From assembly GCF_018882185.1 (NCBI RefSeq), contig NZ_JACVOY010000002.1:1-64000 (forward strand): DNA of 64,000 nt, given 5' to 3'. This document shows positions 1 through 7,671 of the stretch, piece after piece. Below the pieces are notes generated by a model that ran no database searches, was not told where the DNA came from, and saw nothing but the letters and a program-made list of their open reading frames with translations. How positions within the stretch are numbered: position 1 is the first letter of the stretch; each line of letters starts with the position of its first letter. A program made the translations under genes and the position numbers. The DNA is from Polynucleobacter sp. AP-Latsch-80-C2 (GTDB lineage Bacteria > Pseudomonadota > Gammaproteobacteria > Burkholderiales > Burkholderiaceae).

Positions 1-148
1 CAGCGGCTCCGGCGGCTTTAGCGCGCTCGGAAGGCTCAAAACTGTCCACAAAAGGGTAAAGGGCTGCGGCTGCACCTACGCCACCAACCGCCGATGTGGC
101 GATCAGCCAATTACGGCGATCCTTGTCCATACTGGGCTTGTCACTCAT
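1..148 (-). CDS. petA: Ubiquinol-cytochrome c reductase iron-sulfur (Rieske) subunit, N-terminal part
   Basis: Only about 49 N-terminal codons are inside the window; the gene runs off the left edge. The translated start reads MSDKPSMDKDRRNWL, followed by a glycine/alanine-rich hydrophobic stretch and LYPFVDSFEPSERAKA. This is the twin-arginine (RRNWL) signal-anchor of the Rieske protein of the cytochrome bc1 complex, which passes electrons from ubiquinol to cytochrome c1 at the cytoplasmic membrane. The folded 2Fe-2S domain needs Tat export, and tatABC lies about 11 kb away. The 2Fe-2S ligands are outside the window, so the call rests on the N-terminus. An in-frame ATG six codons downstream is an alternative start. 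Confidence 0.85.
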   Translation of the reverse strand, partial: MSDKPSMDKDRRNWLIATSAVGGVGAAAALYPFVDSFEPSERAKAAGAA

Positions 149-237
149 TTACAAAATTCCTAGAAAGGGTATTTATGGGTGGAAATTGCTTAAAGGTAGG
201 ATTTTAAAGTAAAAAGTGGGGTAAGCAAGAAAGTTAT

Positions 238-259
238 GGGGTTAATCTCGGGTTAATCT
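238..259 (+). repeat. Tandem 10-bp direct repeat upstream of mscL
   Basis: GGGTTAATCT occurs at 238-247 and again at 250-259, a 12-base period. A TATACA hexamer follows at 261-266 and a good ribosome site (GAAAGGAAGG, 271-280) precedes the mscL ATG at 286. The pair sits where an activator or the -35 region would bind, and no good TTGACA-like -35 is present. A regulatory role is inferred only from position. Confidence 0.35.
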
Positions 260-285
260 GTATACAAGCAGAAAGGAAGGCAATT

Positions 286-708
286 ATGGGCGTTTTAAAG
301 GAGTTTCGGGACTTTGCCGTCAAGGGCAACGTCATTGATTTGGCCGTTGGTGTGATTATTGGTGGGGCTTTTGGAAAAATCGTCGATTCCCTGGTAAATG
401 ACATCGTGATGCCGGTTATTACGACCCTTTTGGGTGGTCACATTGACTTTACGAACCTGTTTATCGTTCTGGGTCACGTACCAGAGGGCGTACCCAGAAC
501 CTTTGACGCCCTCAAAAAGGCTGGGGTTCCCATATTTGCTTATGGCAATTTCATCACCATTTCCATTAATTTCATCATCTTGGCTTTTGTCATTTTTCAA
601 ATGATCAAAGTGGTTAACAAGATTCGCATCATCGATGCCCCACCAGCTCCGCCAACACCAGAAGATATTGTGTTGCTACGTGAAATTCGCGATAGCCTCA
701 AAAAATAA
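286..708 (+). CDS. mscL: Large-conductance mechanosensitive channel MscL
   Basis: Homopentameric inner-membrane channel that opens under membrane tension to release solutes after osmotic downshock. The 140-residue protein has the family layout: an N-terminal amphipathic helix ([14 protein letters not shown]), the pore-lining TM1 with its glycine/alanine pattern ([16 protein letters not shown], about residues 18-34), a periplasmic loop, TM2 (about residues 83-105) and a short charged C-terminal helix. Length is normal. A strong purine-rich ribosome site lies 6 bases upstream. The stop overlaps the next start as TAATG, so translation of mscL and the HtrA-like protease is probably coupled. Confidence 0.97.
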   Translation: MGVLKEFRDFAVKGNVIDLAVGVIIGGAFGKIVDSLVNDIVMPVITTLLGGHIDFTNLFIVLGHVPEGVPRTFDALKKAGVPIFAYGNFITISINFIILAFVIFQMIKVVNKIRIIDAPPAPPTPEDIVLLREIRDSLKK

Positions 709-1886
709 TGTTCAATCGACTTTGGTTACTCTTTGCCCAAGCAGTCACCATTTTTTTGGCTGCCTGGTTTATTGCAATTACGCTCAAGCCAAATTGGTTA
801 TCAGGCATTCAAAGCACCTCCTTAGTCGATAGCATTACCTTAAGAGAAGGTGCTTATGATGCAGGCAGCATTAGCCCCGGGTCCTATCATGATGCAGTTA
901 AAAAATCGATGCCAGCAGTCGTTAATATTTTTACGAGCAAAGCATCTAGCAAATCAAAAACTCGCAAAGGCAGTAATGGCAATCCTGCAGATCCTTTGTT
1001 TAAATTCTTTTTTGGTGATCAGCCTCCAGACGAGGAGCCCAGTTCCAGCCTAGGTTCTGGAGTATTGGTGAGTCCTGAAGGGCTCATTCTGACAAACCAT
1101 CACGTCATTAGTGATGCAAGTGATATTGATGTTGCATTGGCTGATGGTCGTAAATTAAAAGCGCAAGTCATTGGTAGCGATCCCGAAACAGACATTGCTG
1201 TTTTAAAGATTGAAGCAAAACATTTACCCACTCCAATCACGCTTGGAAAAATAGAGTCTGTTCATGTGGGCGATGTAGTGCTTGCCATCGGCAATCCATT
1301 TGGTGTTGGTCAAACGGTTACCTCAGGAATTGTTTCTGCGATGGGTCGTGATCATGTAGGTATCAATACCTTTGAAAATTTTATTCAAACGGATGCAGCA
1401 ATTAATCCCGGTAATTCGGGTGGCGCTCTCATTGATACCCGCGGCAATCTCATTGGAATTAATACCGCTATCTTTTCTAACAATGGCGGCTCGATGGGCA
1501 TTGGCTTTGCGATACCCGTCAATCTAGCTAAACAAGTAATGGAATCCATCCTCAGCAATGGCGCTGTCACACGCGGTTGGATTGGAGTCGAGCCCCAGAA
1601 CCTTTCTAAAGAGCTTGCAGAGTCTCTTGGCTTGGCAGGTAATACTGAGGGCGTAATACTGTCTGGAGTGCTTGAGGGTGGGCCTGCAGACCGGGGTGGA
1701 GCTAAGCCCGGAGATGTCCTTATCGCCGTGAACAATCAGACCACCAAAGACGTCCGGCAATTACTCAATCAAATTGCTCAGCTCGGGCCTGGTAATGAGG
1801 CCACAATTAAGGTTTTACGCAAGACGAAAGAATTGGAGCTCAAGGTCAGCATTGGCAAACGACCTAGGCCCAAAATGCACGGCTAG
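708..1886 (+). CDS. HtrA/DegS-type serine protease with one PDZ domain
   Basis: Envelope serine protease of the HtrA family (MEROPS S1C). The 392-residue protein begins with an uncleaved-looking hydrophobic segment (about residues 5-26) and no clear cleavage site, so it is probably anchored with its catalytic part in the periplasm. The triad is visible: His132 in TNHHV, Asp162 in TDIAVLK and Ser237 in GNSGGAL. A single C-terminal PDZ domain follows (about 285-385). One PDZ plus an anchor resembles DegS more than DegP/DegQ, which have two PDZ domains and a signal peptide. The start overlaps the mscL stop by one base. Whether it acts in sigma-E signalling or general quality control cannot be read from the sequence. 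Confidence 0.9.
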   Translation: MFNRLWLLFAQAVTIFLAAWFIAITLKPNWLSGIQSTSLVDSITLREGAYDAGSISPGSYHDAVKKSMPAVVNIFTSKASSKSKTRKGSNGNPADPLFKFFFGDQPPDEEPSSSLGSGVLVSPEGLILTNHHVISDASDIDVALADGRKLKAQVIGSDPETDIAVLKIEAKHLPTPITLGKIESVHVGDVVLAIGNPFGVGQTVTSGIVSAMGRDHVGINTFENFIQTDAAINPGNSGGALIDTRGNLIGINTAIFSNNGGSMGIGFAIPVNLAKQVMESILSNGAVTRGWIGVEPQNLSKELAESLGLAGNTEGVILSGVLEGGPADRGGAKPGDVLIAVNNQTTKDVRQLLNQIAQLGPGNEATIKVLRKTKELELKVSIGKRPRPKMHG

Positions 1887-1889
1887 AAT

Positions 1890-2624
1890 TTAGTTCGACA
1901 ATATCTTAGATAAAAAGTCTTTTGCCCTAGACGAGCGTGCCTCTGGATTGCCGAAGAATTCATCCTTACTGCAATCTTCAATAATTCTGCCCTGATCCAT
2001 AAAGATCACGCGATTACCTACTTTGCGCGCAAAACCCATTTCGTGCGTCACGCAGCACATCGTCATACCTTCATTGGCTAGCTTCACCATAACATCCAAC
2101 ACTTCTCCAACCATTTCTGGATCAAGCGCGGAAGTTGGCTCATCAAATAACATGAGGATAGGATCCATACTTAAAGCTCGCGCAATGGCTACCCGCTGTT
2201 GCTGACCCCCAGAAAGTTGGCCAGGATATTTATCTTTCTGCGCAATTAAGCCCACCCTTTCAAGATACTTCAGGCCATGGGTTTTGGCTTCATCAGCAGA
2301 ACGTCCTAATACTTTGATTTGAGCAAGTGTCAGGTTTTCCGTAATGCTTAAGTGTGGAAATAATTCAAAATTTTGAAATACCATACCAACACGTGAGCGT
2401 AATTTAGGAAGATTAGTTTTAGGGTTATGGAGATCAATTCCATCAACCGTAATTTCACCTGCCTGAAAAGGCTCCAAAGCATTGATCGTTTTAATCAGCG
2501 TTGATTTGCCTGATCCTGATGGACCGCAAATCACTACTACCTCACCTTTGTTGATTGAGGTGCTGCAATCCGTTAGAACCTGAAAGGAGCCATACCATTT
2601 CGAAACGTTTTGAAGTTCAATCAT
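1890..2624 (-). CDS. gltL: Glutamate/aspartate-type amino-acid ABC transporter, ATP-binding subunit
   Basis: ATPase of a polar amino-acid importer (PAAT family). Walker [10 protein letters not shown] lies at about residues 34-42, the signature LSGGQQQR and Walker [13 protein letters not shown] follow, and the switch histidine is in VTHEMGFA. At 244 residues the length is normal. It is the last gene of a four-gene minus-strand cluster with the binding protein and two permeases, in the canonical gltI-J-K-L order. Substrate is inferred from the cluster and family; other acidic or polar amino acids are possible. Confidence 0.92.
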   Translation of the reverse strand: MIELQNVSKWYGSFQVLTDCSTSINKGEVVVICGPSGSGKSTLIKTINALEPFQAGEITVDGIDLHNPKTNLPKLRSRVGMVFQNFELFPHLSITENLTLAQIKVLGRSADEAKTHGLKYLERVGLIAQKDKYPGQLSGGQQQRVAIARALSMDPILMLFDEPTSALDPEMVGEVLDVMVKLANEGMTMCCVTHEMGFARKVGNRVIFMDQGRIIEDCSKDEFFGNPEARSSRAKDFLSKILSN

Positions 2625-2663
2625 GATGGTCTATGTAGTGTGTAACAAATATAGAAAAATAAA

Positions 2664-3332
2664 TTAGCGAATGATCGCAACTTTGGCCTGAATCTTACGA
2701 ACAATTTTAGAAAGCGAGAAGCAAATAACAAAATAAGTCGCAGCCGCCAAGATATAGGTCTCAATCGGACGACCATAGTTTTTGCCAGCAATTTCAAAGC
2801 CTTTAAGCAAGTCGTAGGCACCAATGGCATATACCAAAGAAGTGTCCTGGAACAAGATAATGGTTTGAGTCATAAACACTGGGATCATGTTCCGAAATGC
2901 TTGGGGCAAAACAATTAAGCGCATGTTTTGACCGTAGGTCATGCCCAATGCTTCACCAGCATAAGTTTGCCCTTTAGGTACCGACTGAATACCAGCGCGG
3001 ACAATCTCCGAAAAGAAGGCTGCCTCAAAAGCAATAAAGGTAATCGTTGCAGAAAGGTCGGCACCAATGGGTCTGCCAATCAGCATTGGAATAAGTAAGA
3101 AGAACCAGAGAATCACCATGACCAACGGAATCGAACGCATGGTGTTCACATAAATCGTTGCTGGATAGACTAAGGCCGGACGTCCAGATAAACGCATTAA
3201 GGCCAAGAAAGTACCCACCACAATGCCACCAACAGTAGCCAGTACGGTTAACTGCACACTAAATACCAATCCCTTGAGGATGTATCCGGTAAATAGTTCC
3301 CAGTTGTAGAAGCTTAGATCTAGACTCAACAT
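2664..3332 (-). CDS. gltK: Amino-acid ABC transporter permease (GltK-like)
   Basis: Inner-membrane permease with the His/Glu/Gln/Arg/opine transporter fold. Several hydrophobic helices are visible and the EAA loop contacting the ATPase is recognisable (GEALGMTYGQNMRLIVLPQAF). The N-terminus LSLDLSFYNWELFTGYILKGL is typical of GltK. At 222 residues it is full length. It is 11 bases downstream of gltJ and about 39 bases upstream of gltL, so all four genes are probably one transcript. Confidence 0.9.
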   Translation of the reverse strand: MLSLDLSFYNWELFTGYILKGLVFSVQLTVLATVGGIVVGTFLALMRLSGRPALVYPATIYVNTMRSIPLVMVILWFFLLIPMLIGRPIGADLSATITFIAFEAAFFSEIVRAGIQSVPKGQTYAGEALGMTYGQNMRLIVLPQAFRNMIPVFMTQTIILFQDTSLVYAIGAYDLLKGFEIAGKNYGRPIETYILAAATYFVICFSLSKIVRKIQAKVAIIR

Positions 3333-3343
3333 ATCAGATCCAT

Positions 3344-4132
3344 TTAATGTGCTACAGCATCGTTAGATGCACTGATAAAGCCTGGTATGCGACTTCTCTT
3401 TTCGATCAGCGCCATCACTCGGTTTACCCCGAAAGCAGAGAGCGCGTATAAGGCAGTCACTGCTAAATAAATTTCCACGCCATGAGATGTCTCTTCTTGC
3501 GCTTGCATTGCAAACAAGGTGAGCTCGGGAACAGATACCGCAAACGCCACTGAAGAATTTTTAACTGCGTTCATGCTCTCTGAAGTCAATGGTGGAATCA
3601 CAATCCGCAAAGCCATTGGCAAGATGATGTAACGATAGGTTTGCGCTGTAGTTAAACCTAAGGCAGTGGCTGCAGCGCGCTGACCACTAGGTAGTGACTG
3701 TATGCCCGCCCTCACTTGTTCCGCAATCCGTGCAGAAGTGTAAAAGCCCAAGGCAATACTGACTAACCAATAGGAGGGCAGCAACTTCAAAGGAACAATA
3801 AATGCGGGGATGACGTGATACCAAAGAAATACTTGAACTAAGACTGGGATATTTCTAAATAACTCTACCCAAGCAGTAGCAAAACGCACTAGCACTCTGC
3901 TGCCTCTGCCGGTATCCGGAAGGGTGCGTAACGTACCCATGACAGCGCCCACTATCAGCGCGATCGTCAGTCCTAGGCCAGCAACTGCCAAGGTCCAACC
4001 CCAGGCCTTCATTAACCAATCTAAATAACTTGGATCAGCGTTTTGGCCCAGCCCAAATAAAGCGGAGAAGCAGTGATCAACCACTTCTCCGTCTAAAGTG
4101 CTTTTACAAAAAATGCCTAAATCTAATGCCAT
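3344..4132 (-). CDS. gltJ: Amino-acid ABC transporter permease (GltJ-like)
   Basis: Second permease of the importer, 262 residues, with multiple transmembrane helices and the EAA motif around ATALGLTTAQTYRYIILP. GltJ proteins carry an extra N-terminal hydrophilic segment before the first helix, and this one has it (residues 1-45). It pairs with the downstream GltK to form the heterodimeric channel. The 56-base gap to the binding-protein gene is typical of operons where the binding protein is made in excess. I see no clear hairpin in that gap. Confidence 0.9.
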   Translation of the reverse strand: MALDLGIFCKSTLDGEVVDHCFSALFGLGQNADPSYLDWLMKAWGWTLAVAGLGLTIALIVGAVMGTLRTLPDTGRGSRVLVRFATAWVELFRNIPVLVQVFLWYHVIPAFIVPLKLLPSYWLVSIALGFYTSARIAEQVRAGIQSLPSGQRAAATALGLTTAQTYRYIILPMALRIVIPPLTSESMNAVKNSSVAFAVSVPELTLFAMQAQEETSHGVEIYLAVTALYALSAFGVNRVMALIEKRSRIPGFISASNDAVAH

Positions 4133-4188
4133 ATAGTTAGCTCGCCATTAAGAGGGTTTTTCTATGTTGACGAGCAACACTGGAAAAA

Positions 4189-5103
4189 TTATTTCTTCTG
4201 CTGATAATCTTCCGCCGGTTTGTCATTTGGGTTAGCCCAAGCATTTTTAGTCGCTGGAGATAACTCAAGACCCACTACGATATTTTTTGGTGGAATTGGC
4301 TTTAAGAACCACTTGTCCCACAACGCAGGCATTTTGCCATTTGCAACAATCTTCGCAATCGCAGCGTTTACAGCAGCTTTGAATTCTGGATCATTCTTTG
4401 GAACCATGATGGCGATTGGCTCTGTGCTCAACACTTCACCAACAATTTTGTAGTCTTTTGGATTTTTTGAGTTAGCGATGTTGCCTGCCAAGATGGAACC
4501 ATCCATCACGAATGCGTCAGCACGGCCAGACTCCAAGAGCAAGAAGCTATCAGCATGGTCTTTGCCATACACTTCATCGAAGTTCACGCCATTGGCTTTT
4601 TCATGTTTGCGCAATAACTGAACAGATGTAGTGCCTGTTGTTGTTGCTACTTTTTTGCCTGCCAACTGAGAAATAGAATTAATTCCAGAGTTTGCTTTAA
4701 CGGCAATACGCACTTCTTCAACATACAAAGTGTTAGCAAAACCAACATCTTTTGCACGACCTGCATTGTTCGTTGTTGTTCCGCACTCAATATCCACCGT
4801 ACCATTTTGAACCAAGGGCACACGATTTTGTGATGTGACTGGCTGGTAGTTAATACGCAATGTGCTCATGCCTAATTTGTCTTTAATATCACCCAAAATC
4901 ATGCGGCAGATTTCAACGTGATATCCATCAAAGCGGCTATCGCCAGTGGTGTAGGACATCGGAATAGAAGATTCGCGAACGCCCATGGTGACTGCGCCGG
5001 ATGATTTAATTTTGTCCATGGTGGCACTTGCAGCAACGGTAGCGCCTGAAATTGCCACGAGGGCTGTCAAAGCAAAAATCTGGCTTATTTGTTTCATTTT
5101 CAT
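4189..5103 (-). CDS. gltI: Periplasmic glutamate/aspartate-binding protein
   Basis: Solute-binding protein of the importer, 304 residues from the chosen ATG. An N-terminal signal peptide (KMKQISQIFALTALVAISG, ending near ATVAA) is followed by the bacterial extracellular solute-binding family 3 fold: MDKIKSSGAVTMGVRESSIPMSY, then GYHVEICRMI, then CGTTTNN and GTTSVQLL. The ORF can be extended to a TTG at 5118, but the ATG at 5103 has GGAAGAG about 6 bases ahead and gives a proper signal peptide. A second in-frame ATG lies two codons later. First gene of the cluster, so its promoter lies in 5104-5286. Confidence 0.93.
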   Translation of the reverse strand: MKMKQISQIFALTALVAISGATVAASATMDKIKSSGAVTMGVRESSIPMSYTTGDSRFDGYHVEICRMILGDIKDKLGMSTLRINYQPVTSQNRVPLVQNGTVDIECGTTTNNAGRAKDVGFANTLYVEEVRIAVKANSGINSISQLAGKKVATTTGTTSVQLLRKHEKANGVNFDEVYGKDHADSFLLLESGRADAFVMDGSILAGNIANSKNPKDYKIVGEVLSTEPIAIMVPKNDPEFKAAVNAAIAKIVANGKMPALWDKWFLKPIPPKNIVVGLELSPATKNAWANPNDKPAEDYQQKK

Positions 5104-5186
5104 GAGGTGCTCTTCCAATAATAAGTAAGGGGTGAACCAATTTAAATGGCTAAAAATGCCACATCGGTTTCAATCTAGCATTATCT

Positions 5187-5204
5187 ACAATTATTAACAA
5201 TTGT
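5187..5204. promoter_or_regulatory. Inverted repeat in the gltI / TPR-glycosyltransferase divergent region
   Basis: ACAATT (5187-5192) and AATTGT (5199-5204) form a perfect 6-bp inverted repeat with a 6-base AT spacer. It lies between two divergently transcribed genes, about 85 bases upstream of gltI. On the minus strand TAGATAAT-like sequence follows, which could be part of the gltI promoter. An operator role is inferred from position; AT-rich inverted repeats of this size also occur by chance. Confidence 0.3.
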
Positions 5205-5286
5205 CATCTCTACCAAGGCCGAATGTGCCCCAAAATCAAGCCTCCCAAAGAGCTCTGAATATATACAACATTCAAATATTGTTTTT

Positions 5287-7377
5287 ATGGACAATGGGCA
5301 TATGTCGCCATTCATTCTAAAAATCATTGAAACTCTTCGCCAAAGCAGTGCTGCTCTGCCGAAAGAGCTGATTTTGGAAGCCATCAGTGAAAATGCTGAA
5401 AATCTCGATACGCTATTTAATATTGCGATCGAATGCGCTCAAAACAACCGGCTTGAGCAAGCAATAGGCATATTGACCCAATTGGCCCAATTCAGAAAAG
5501 AGGATCCTGGGATTTTTTATAGCCTGGGGTTTATTGCCTCCCTCAAACACGAGCATGAAAAGGCGATTGAGCTTTATGACAGAGCCATTGAATTAGATCC
5601 GCAAGATCCAGCGGCGCTAATCAATAAGGGCGCCTCACTCAATGAGCTAAAGCGCTATGAAGAGGCCTTAATTGCCCTAGACAAGGCCATTGCCTTAAAT
5701 CCTGGCGCTGGACAAGCTTGGTCAAATAAGGGTACCGCACTAAATGCGCTGAAGCGCTATGAAGAGGCTCTCGCCCACTATGACAAAGCGCTCAAACTAA
5801 ATCCTGGCTATGTAGAGGCCTTACTCAACAAGGGCGTGACCTATGCCGAGCTGAAGCGCTATGAAGAGGCTCTCGCCCACTACAACCAGGCTCTTGCACT
5901 TCATCCTGGCGATGTAGAGGCCTGGTCTAACAAAGGTACTGCACTCCATGAGCTCAAGCACTATCAGGCTGCTGCGGAGAGTTTTAAAAGAGTCATAGAG
6001 CTAGATCCTCAATTCCCTTTTGGAAAGGGCGTTCTCCTACATGCCAAGTTGCACGCCTGTGATTGGGCCGACATTGACGATTTATACCGCAGCATTTGCA
6101 GGAATATCTCTGAAAATAAAAAATCAGCAGATCCCTTTGGGTTCCAAGGCATTTGTGATGATGAAGCTCTATTAAAAAAATGCGCAGAAATTTTCTCACT
6201 GGCCAAATTTCCGCCACAAAAAAAATTACATTCAGGGCAAGCCTCCAAAAATCATCCCAAAATTCGGATTGGCTATCTTTGCGGGGAGTTCAGAGAACAA
6301 GCCACTGCTATTTTGATGACTGAGCTCTGGGAGCTGCATGATAAAAAACAATTTGAAATTTATGCCTTTGATAATGGCTGGGACGATCAGAGCCCTAGGC
6401 GAAAAAGAATCGAAGATGCCTTTGATGGGCTGATAGACATCTCCCGAATGTCAGATGCGCAGGCAGCTAAGGCCATCTTAGATAAAGAAATCGATATTCT
6501 GGTCAATTTAAATGGCTTCTTTGGCAGACCAAGACAAGGCGTCTTTGCTAGAAAGCCCGCGCCCATTCAGGTGAATTACCTTGGCTTTCCTGGAACCATT
6601 GGCGCAGACTACATTGATTACCTCATTGCCGATAGCGTCGTCATTCCTGATGACAGCAGACAGCACTACTTTGAAAAAATCGTGCGCTTGCCGCATTGCT
6701 ACCAAACCAATGACTCCAAAAAGATCATTTCCGATAAGCAATTTACTCGGGAAGAATTAGGCTTGCCAAAAGAAGGTTTTGTATTTTGCTGTTTTAACAA
6801 TAGCTACAAAATTCTTCCGCAGACCTTTGATATCTGGATGAAGATACTGCACGCTGTTAAAGACAGCGTCTTATGGCTGATTGAAGATAACCAAGAAGCT
6901 AATCAAAATTTAAGAAAAGAAGCTCAGGCAAGAGGCATTGATCCAGCACGAATTATTTTTGCAAAACGCCTTTCGCTAGCCGATCATCTCGCAAGACATC
7001 GCTGCGCAGACTTATTCTTAGATACGCTTCCCTATAATGCACACACCACTGCGAGTGATGCACTTTGGGCTGGCCTTCCAGTCATTACATTAACGGGGAG
7101 CACTTTCCCCGGCCGAGTCGCTACAAGCCTACTGAAGTTCATCGATTTACCTGAGCTCATTACGAGCTCATCTGCAGCGTATGAAAACTTAGCGATTGAA
7201 TTGGCGAATAACCCAGAAAGACTTGGGCAAATCAAACAGCAGTTAGATCGAAATCGACTCACTGCCCCATTATTCGATGCGCCGCTATTCACGAAAAATA
7301 TGGAAGCGGCCTATGCAGCCATGCATCAACGCGATCTGGCGGGATTGCCGCCAGAGCATATCGATCTTAAAAACTAG
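5287..7377 (+). CDS. TPR-repeat protein with SPINDLY/O-GlcNAc transferase C-terminal domain
   Basis: Large soluble protein of 696 residues. Residues about 75-240 are five 34-residue tetratricopeptide repeats (for example YEEALAHYDKALKLNPG), several nearly identical in protein and DNA. Residues about 325-680 match the glycosyltransferase family 41 (SPINDLY/OGT) domain: IRIGYLCGEFREQAT, then IQVNYLGFPGTIGADYIDYLIAD, then FCCFNNSYKILPQTFDIW, then FLDTLPYNAHTTASDALWAGLPV. Such proteins transfer a sugar from a UDP-sugar to protein Ser/Thr; bacterial targets are mostly unknown (flagellin or adhesins in some). No signal peptide, so cytoplasmic. ATG at 5302 is an alternative start; neither has a strong ribosome site. 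No obvious substrate gene is adjacent. Confidence 0.88.
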   Translation: MDNGHMSPFILKIIETLRQSSAALPKELILEAISENAENLDTLFNIAIECAQNNRLEQAIGILTQLAQFRKEDPGIFYSLGFIASLKHEHEKAIELYDRAIELDPQDPAALINKGASLNELKRYEEALIALDKAIALNPGAGQAWSNKGTALNALKRYEEALAHYDKALKLNPGYVEALLNKGVTYAELKRYEEALAHYNQALALHPGDVEAWSNKGTALHELKHYQAAAESFKRVIELDPQFPFGKGVLLHAKLHACDWADIDDLYRSICRNISENKKSADPFGFQGICDDEALLKKCAEIFSLAKFPPQKKLHSGQASKNHPKIRIGYLCGEFREQATAILMTELWELHDKKQFEIYAFDNGWDDQSPRRKRIEDAFDGLIDISRMSDAQAAKAILDKEIDILVNLNGFFGRPRQGVFARKPAPIQVNYLGFPGTIGADYIDYLIADSVVIPDDSRQHYFEKIVRLPHCYQTNDSKKIISDKQFTREELGLPKEGFVFCCFNNSYKILPQTFDIWMKILHAVKDSVLWLIEDNQEANQNLRKEAQARGIDPARIIFAKRLSLADHLARHRCADLFLDTLPYNAHTTASDALWAGLPVITLTGSTFPGRVATSLLKFIDLPELITSSSAAYENLAIELANNPERLGQIKQQLDRNRLTAPLFDAPLFTKNMEAAYAAMHQRDLAGLPPEHIDLKN

Positions 7378-7394
7378 CTTGCGCTAGCCCTCAA

Positions 7395-7538
7395 TTAATT
7401 GCCGCCTATACAGGCAACCGGCATATCTAAAAATGGTGTGCCTTGAACGCAATTTACGCCCACAGGCGAAGTGCTCAAACATCCACTTAAAGCGACAGTG
7501 GTGATTGCCAATACAGTGAGGATTAGAGTCTTTTTCAT
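7395..7538 (-). CDS. Small predicted lipoprotein, 47 residues
   Basis: Short gene reading MKKTLILTVLAITTVALSGC and then a 27-residue tail with two more cysteines (VGVNCVQG and MPVACIGGN). A lysine-rich start, a hydrophobic stretch and the lipobox LSGC at residues 17-20 are a textbook lipoprotein signal, giving a mature peptide of 28 residues lipidated on Cys20. AAAGGTG lies 7 bases upstream of the ATG. The two extra cysteines (30 and 42) could form a disulfide. I do not recognise the family; entericidin-like small lipoproteins are comparable in size only. It stands alone, downstream of the porin terminator. Confidence 0.7.
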   Translation of the reverse strand: MKKTLILTVLAITTVALSGCLSTSPVGVNCVQGTPFLDMPVACIGGN

Positions 7539-7592
7539 AAGTGCACCTTTAGTTACCTGAATTTAATTCCCGCATAGAAGCTTCTAGGAATT

Positions 7593-7625
7593 AAAAAACC
7601 CACCGTGTTGCCACGGTGGGTTTTT
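7593..7625. terminator. Bidirectional rho-independent terminator after the porin gene
   Basis: A perfect 9-bp GC-rich stem, CCCACCGTG (7599-7607) and CACGGTGGG (7612-7620), with a 4-base loop, flanked by six A on the left and five T on the right. On the minus strand it ends about 45 bases after the porin stop codon, as expected for a highly expressed gene. It can also work in the plus direction. Confidence 0.93.
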
Positions 7626-7671
7626 GTACAACTGATTTCTAAATTCAATACTAGCTTACGCTAGCGTTAAA

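Noticed and set aside
5575-5960. Regular repeats resembling a CRISPR array
   Set aside because: The 102-base period keeps the reading frame and encodes TPR motifs; no spacer-like unique segments are present.
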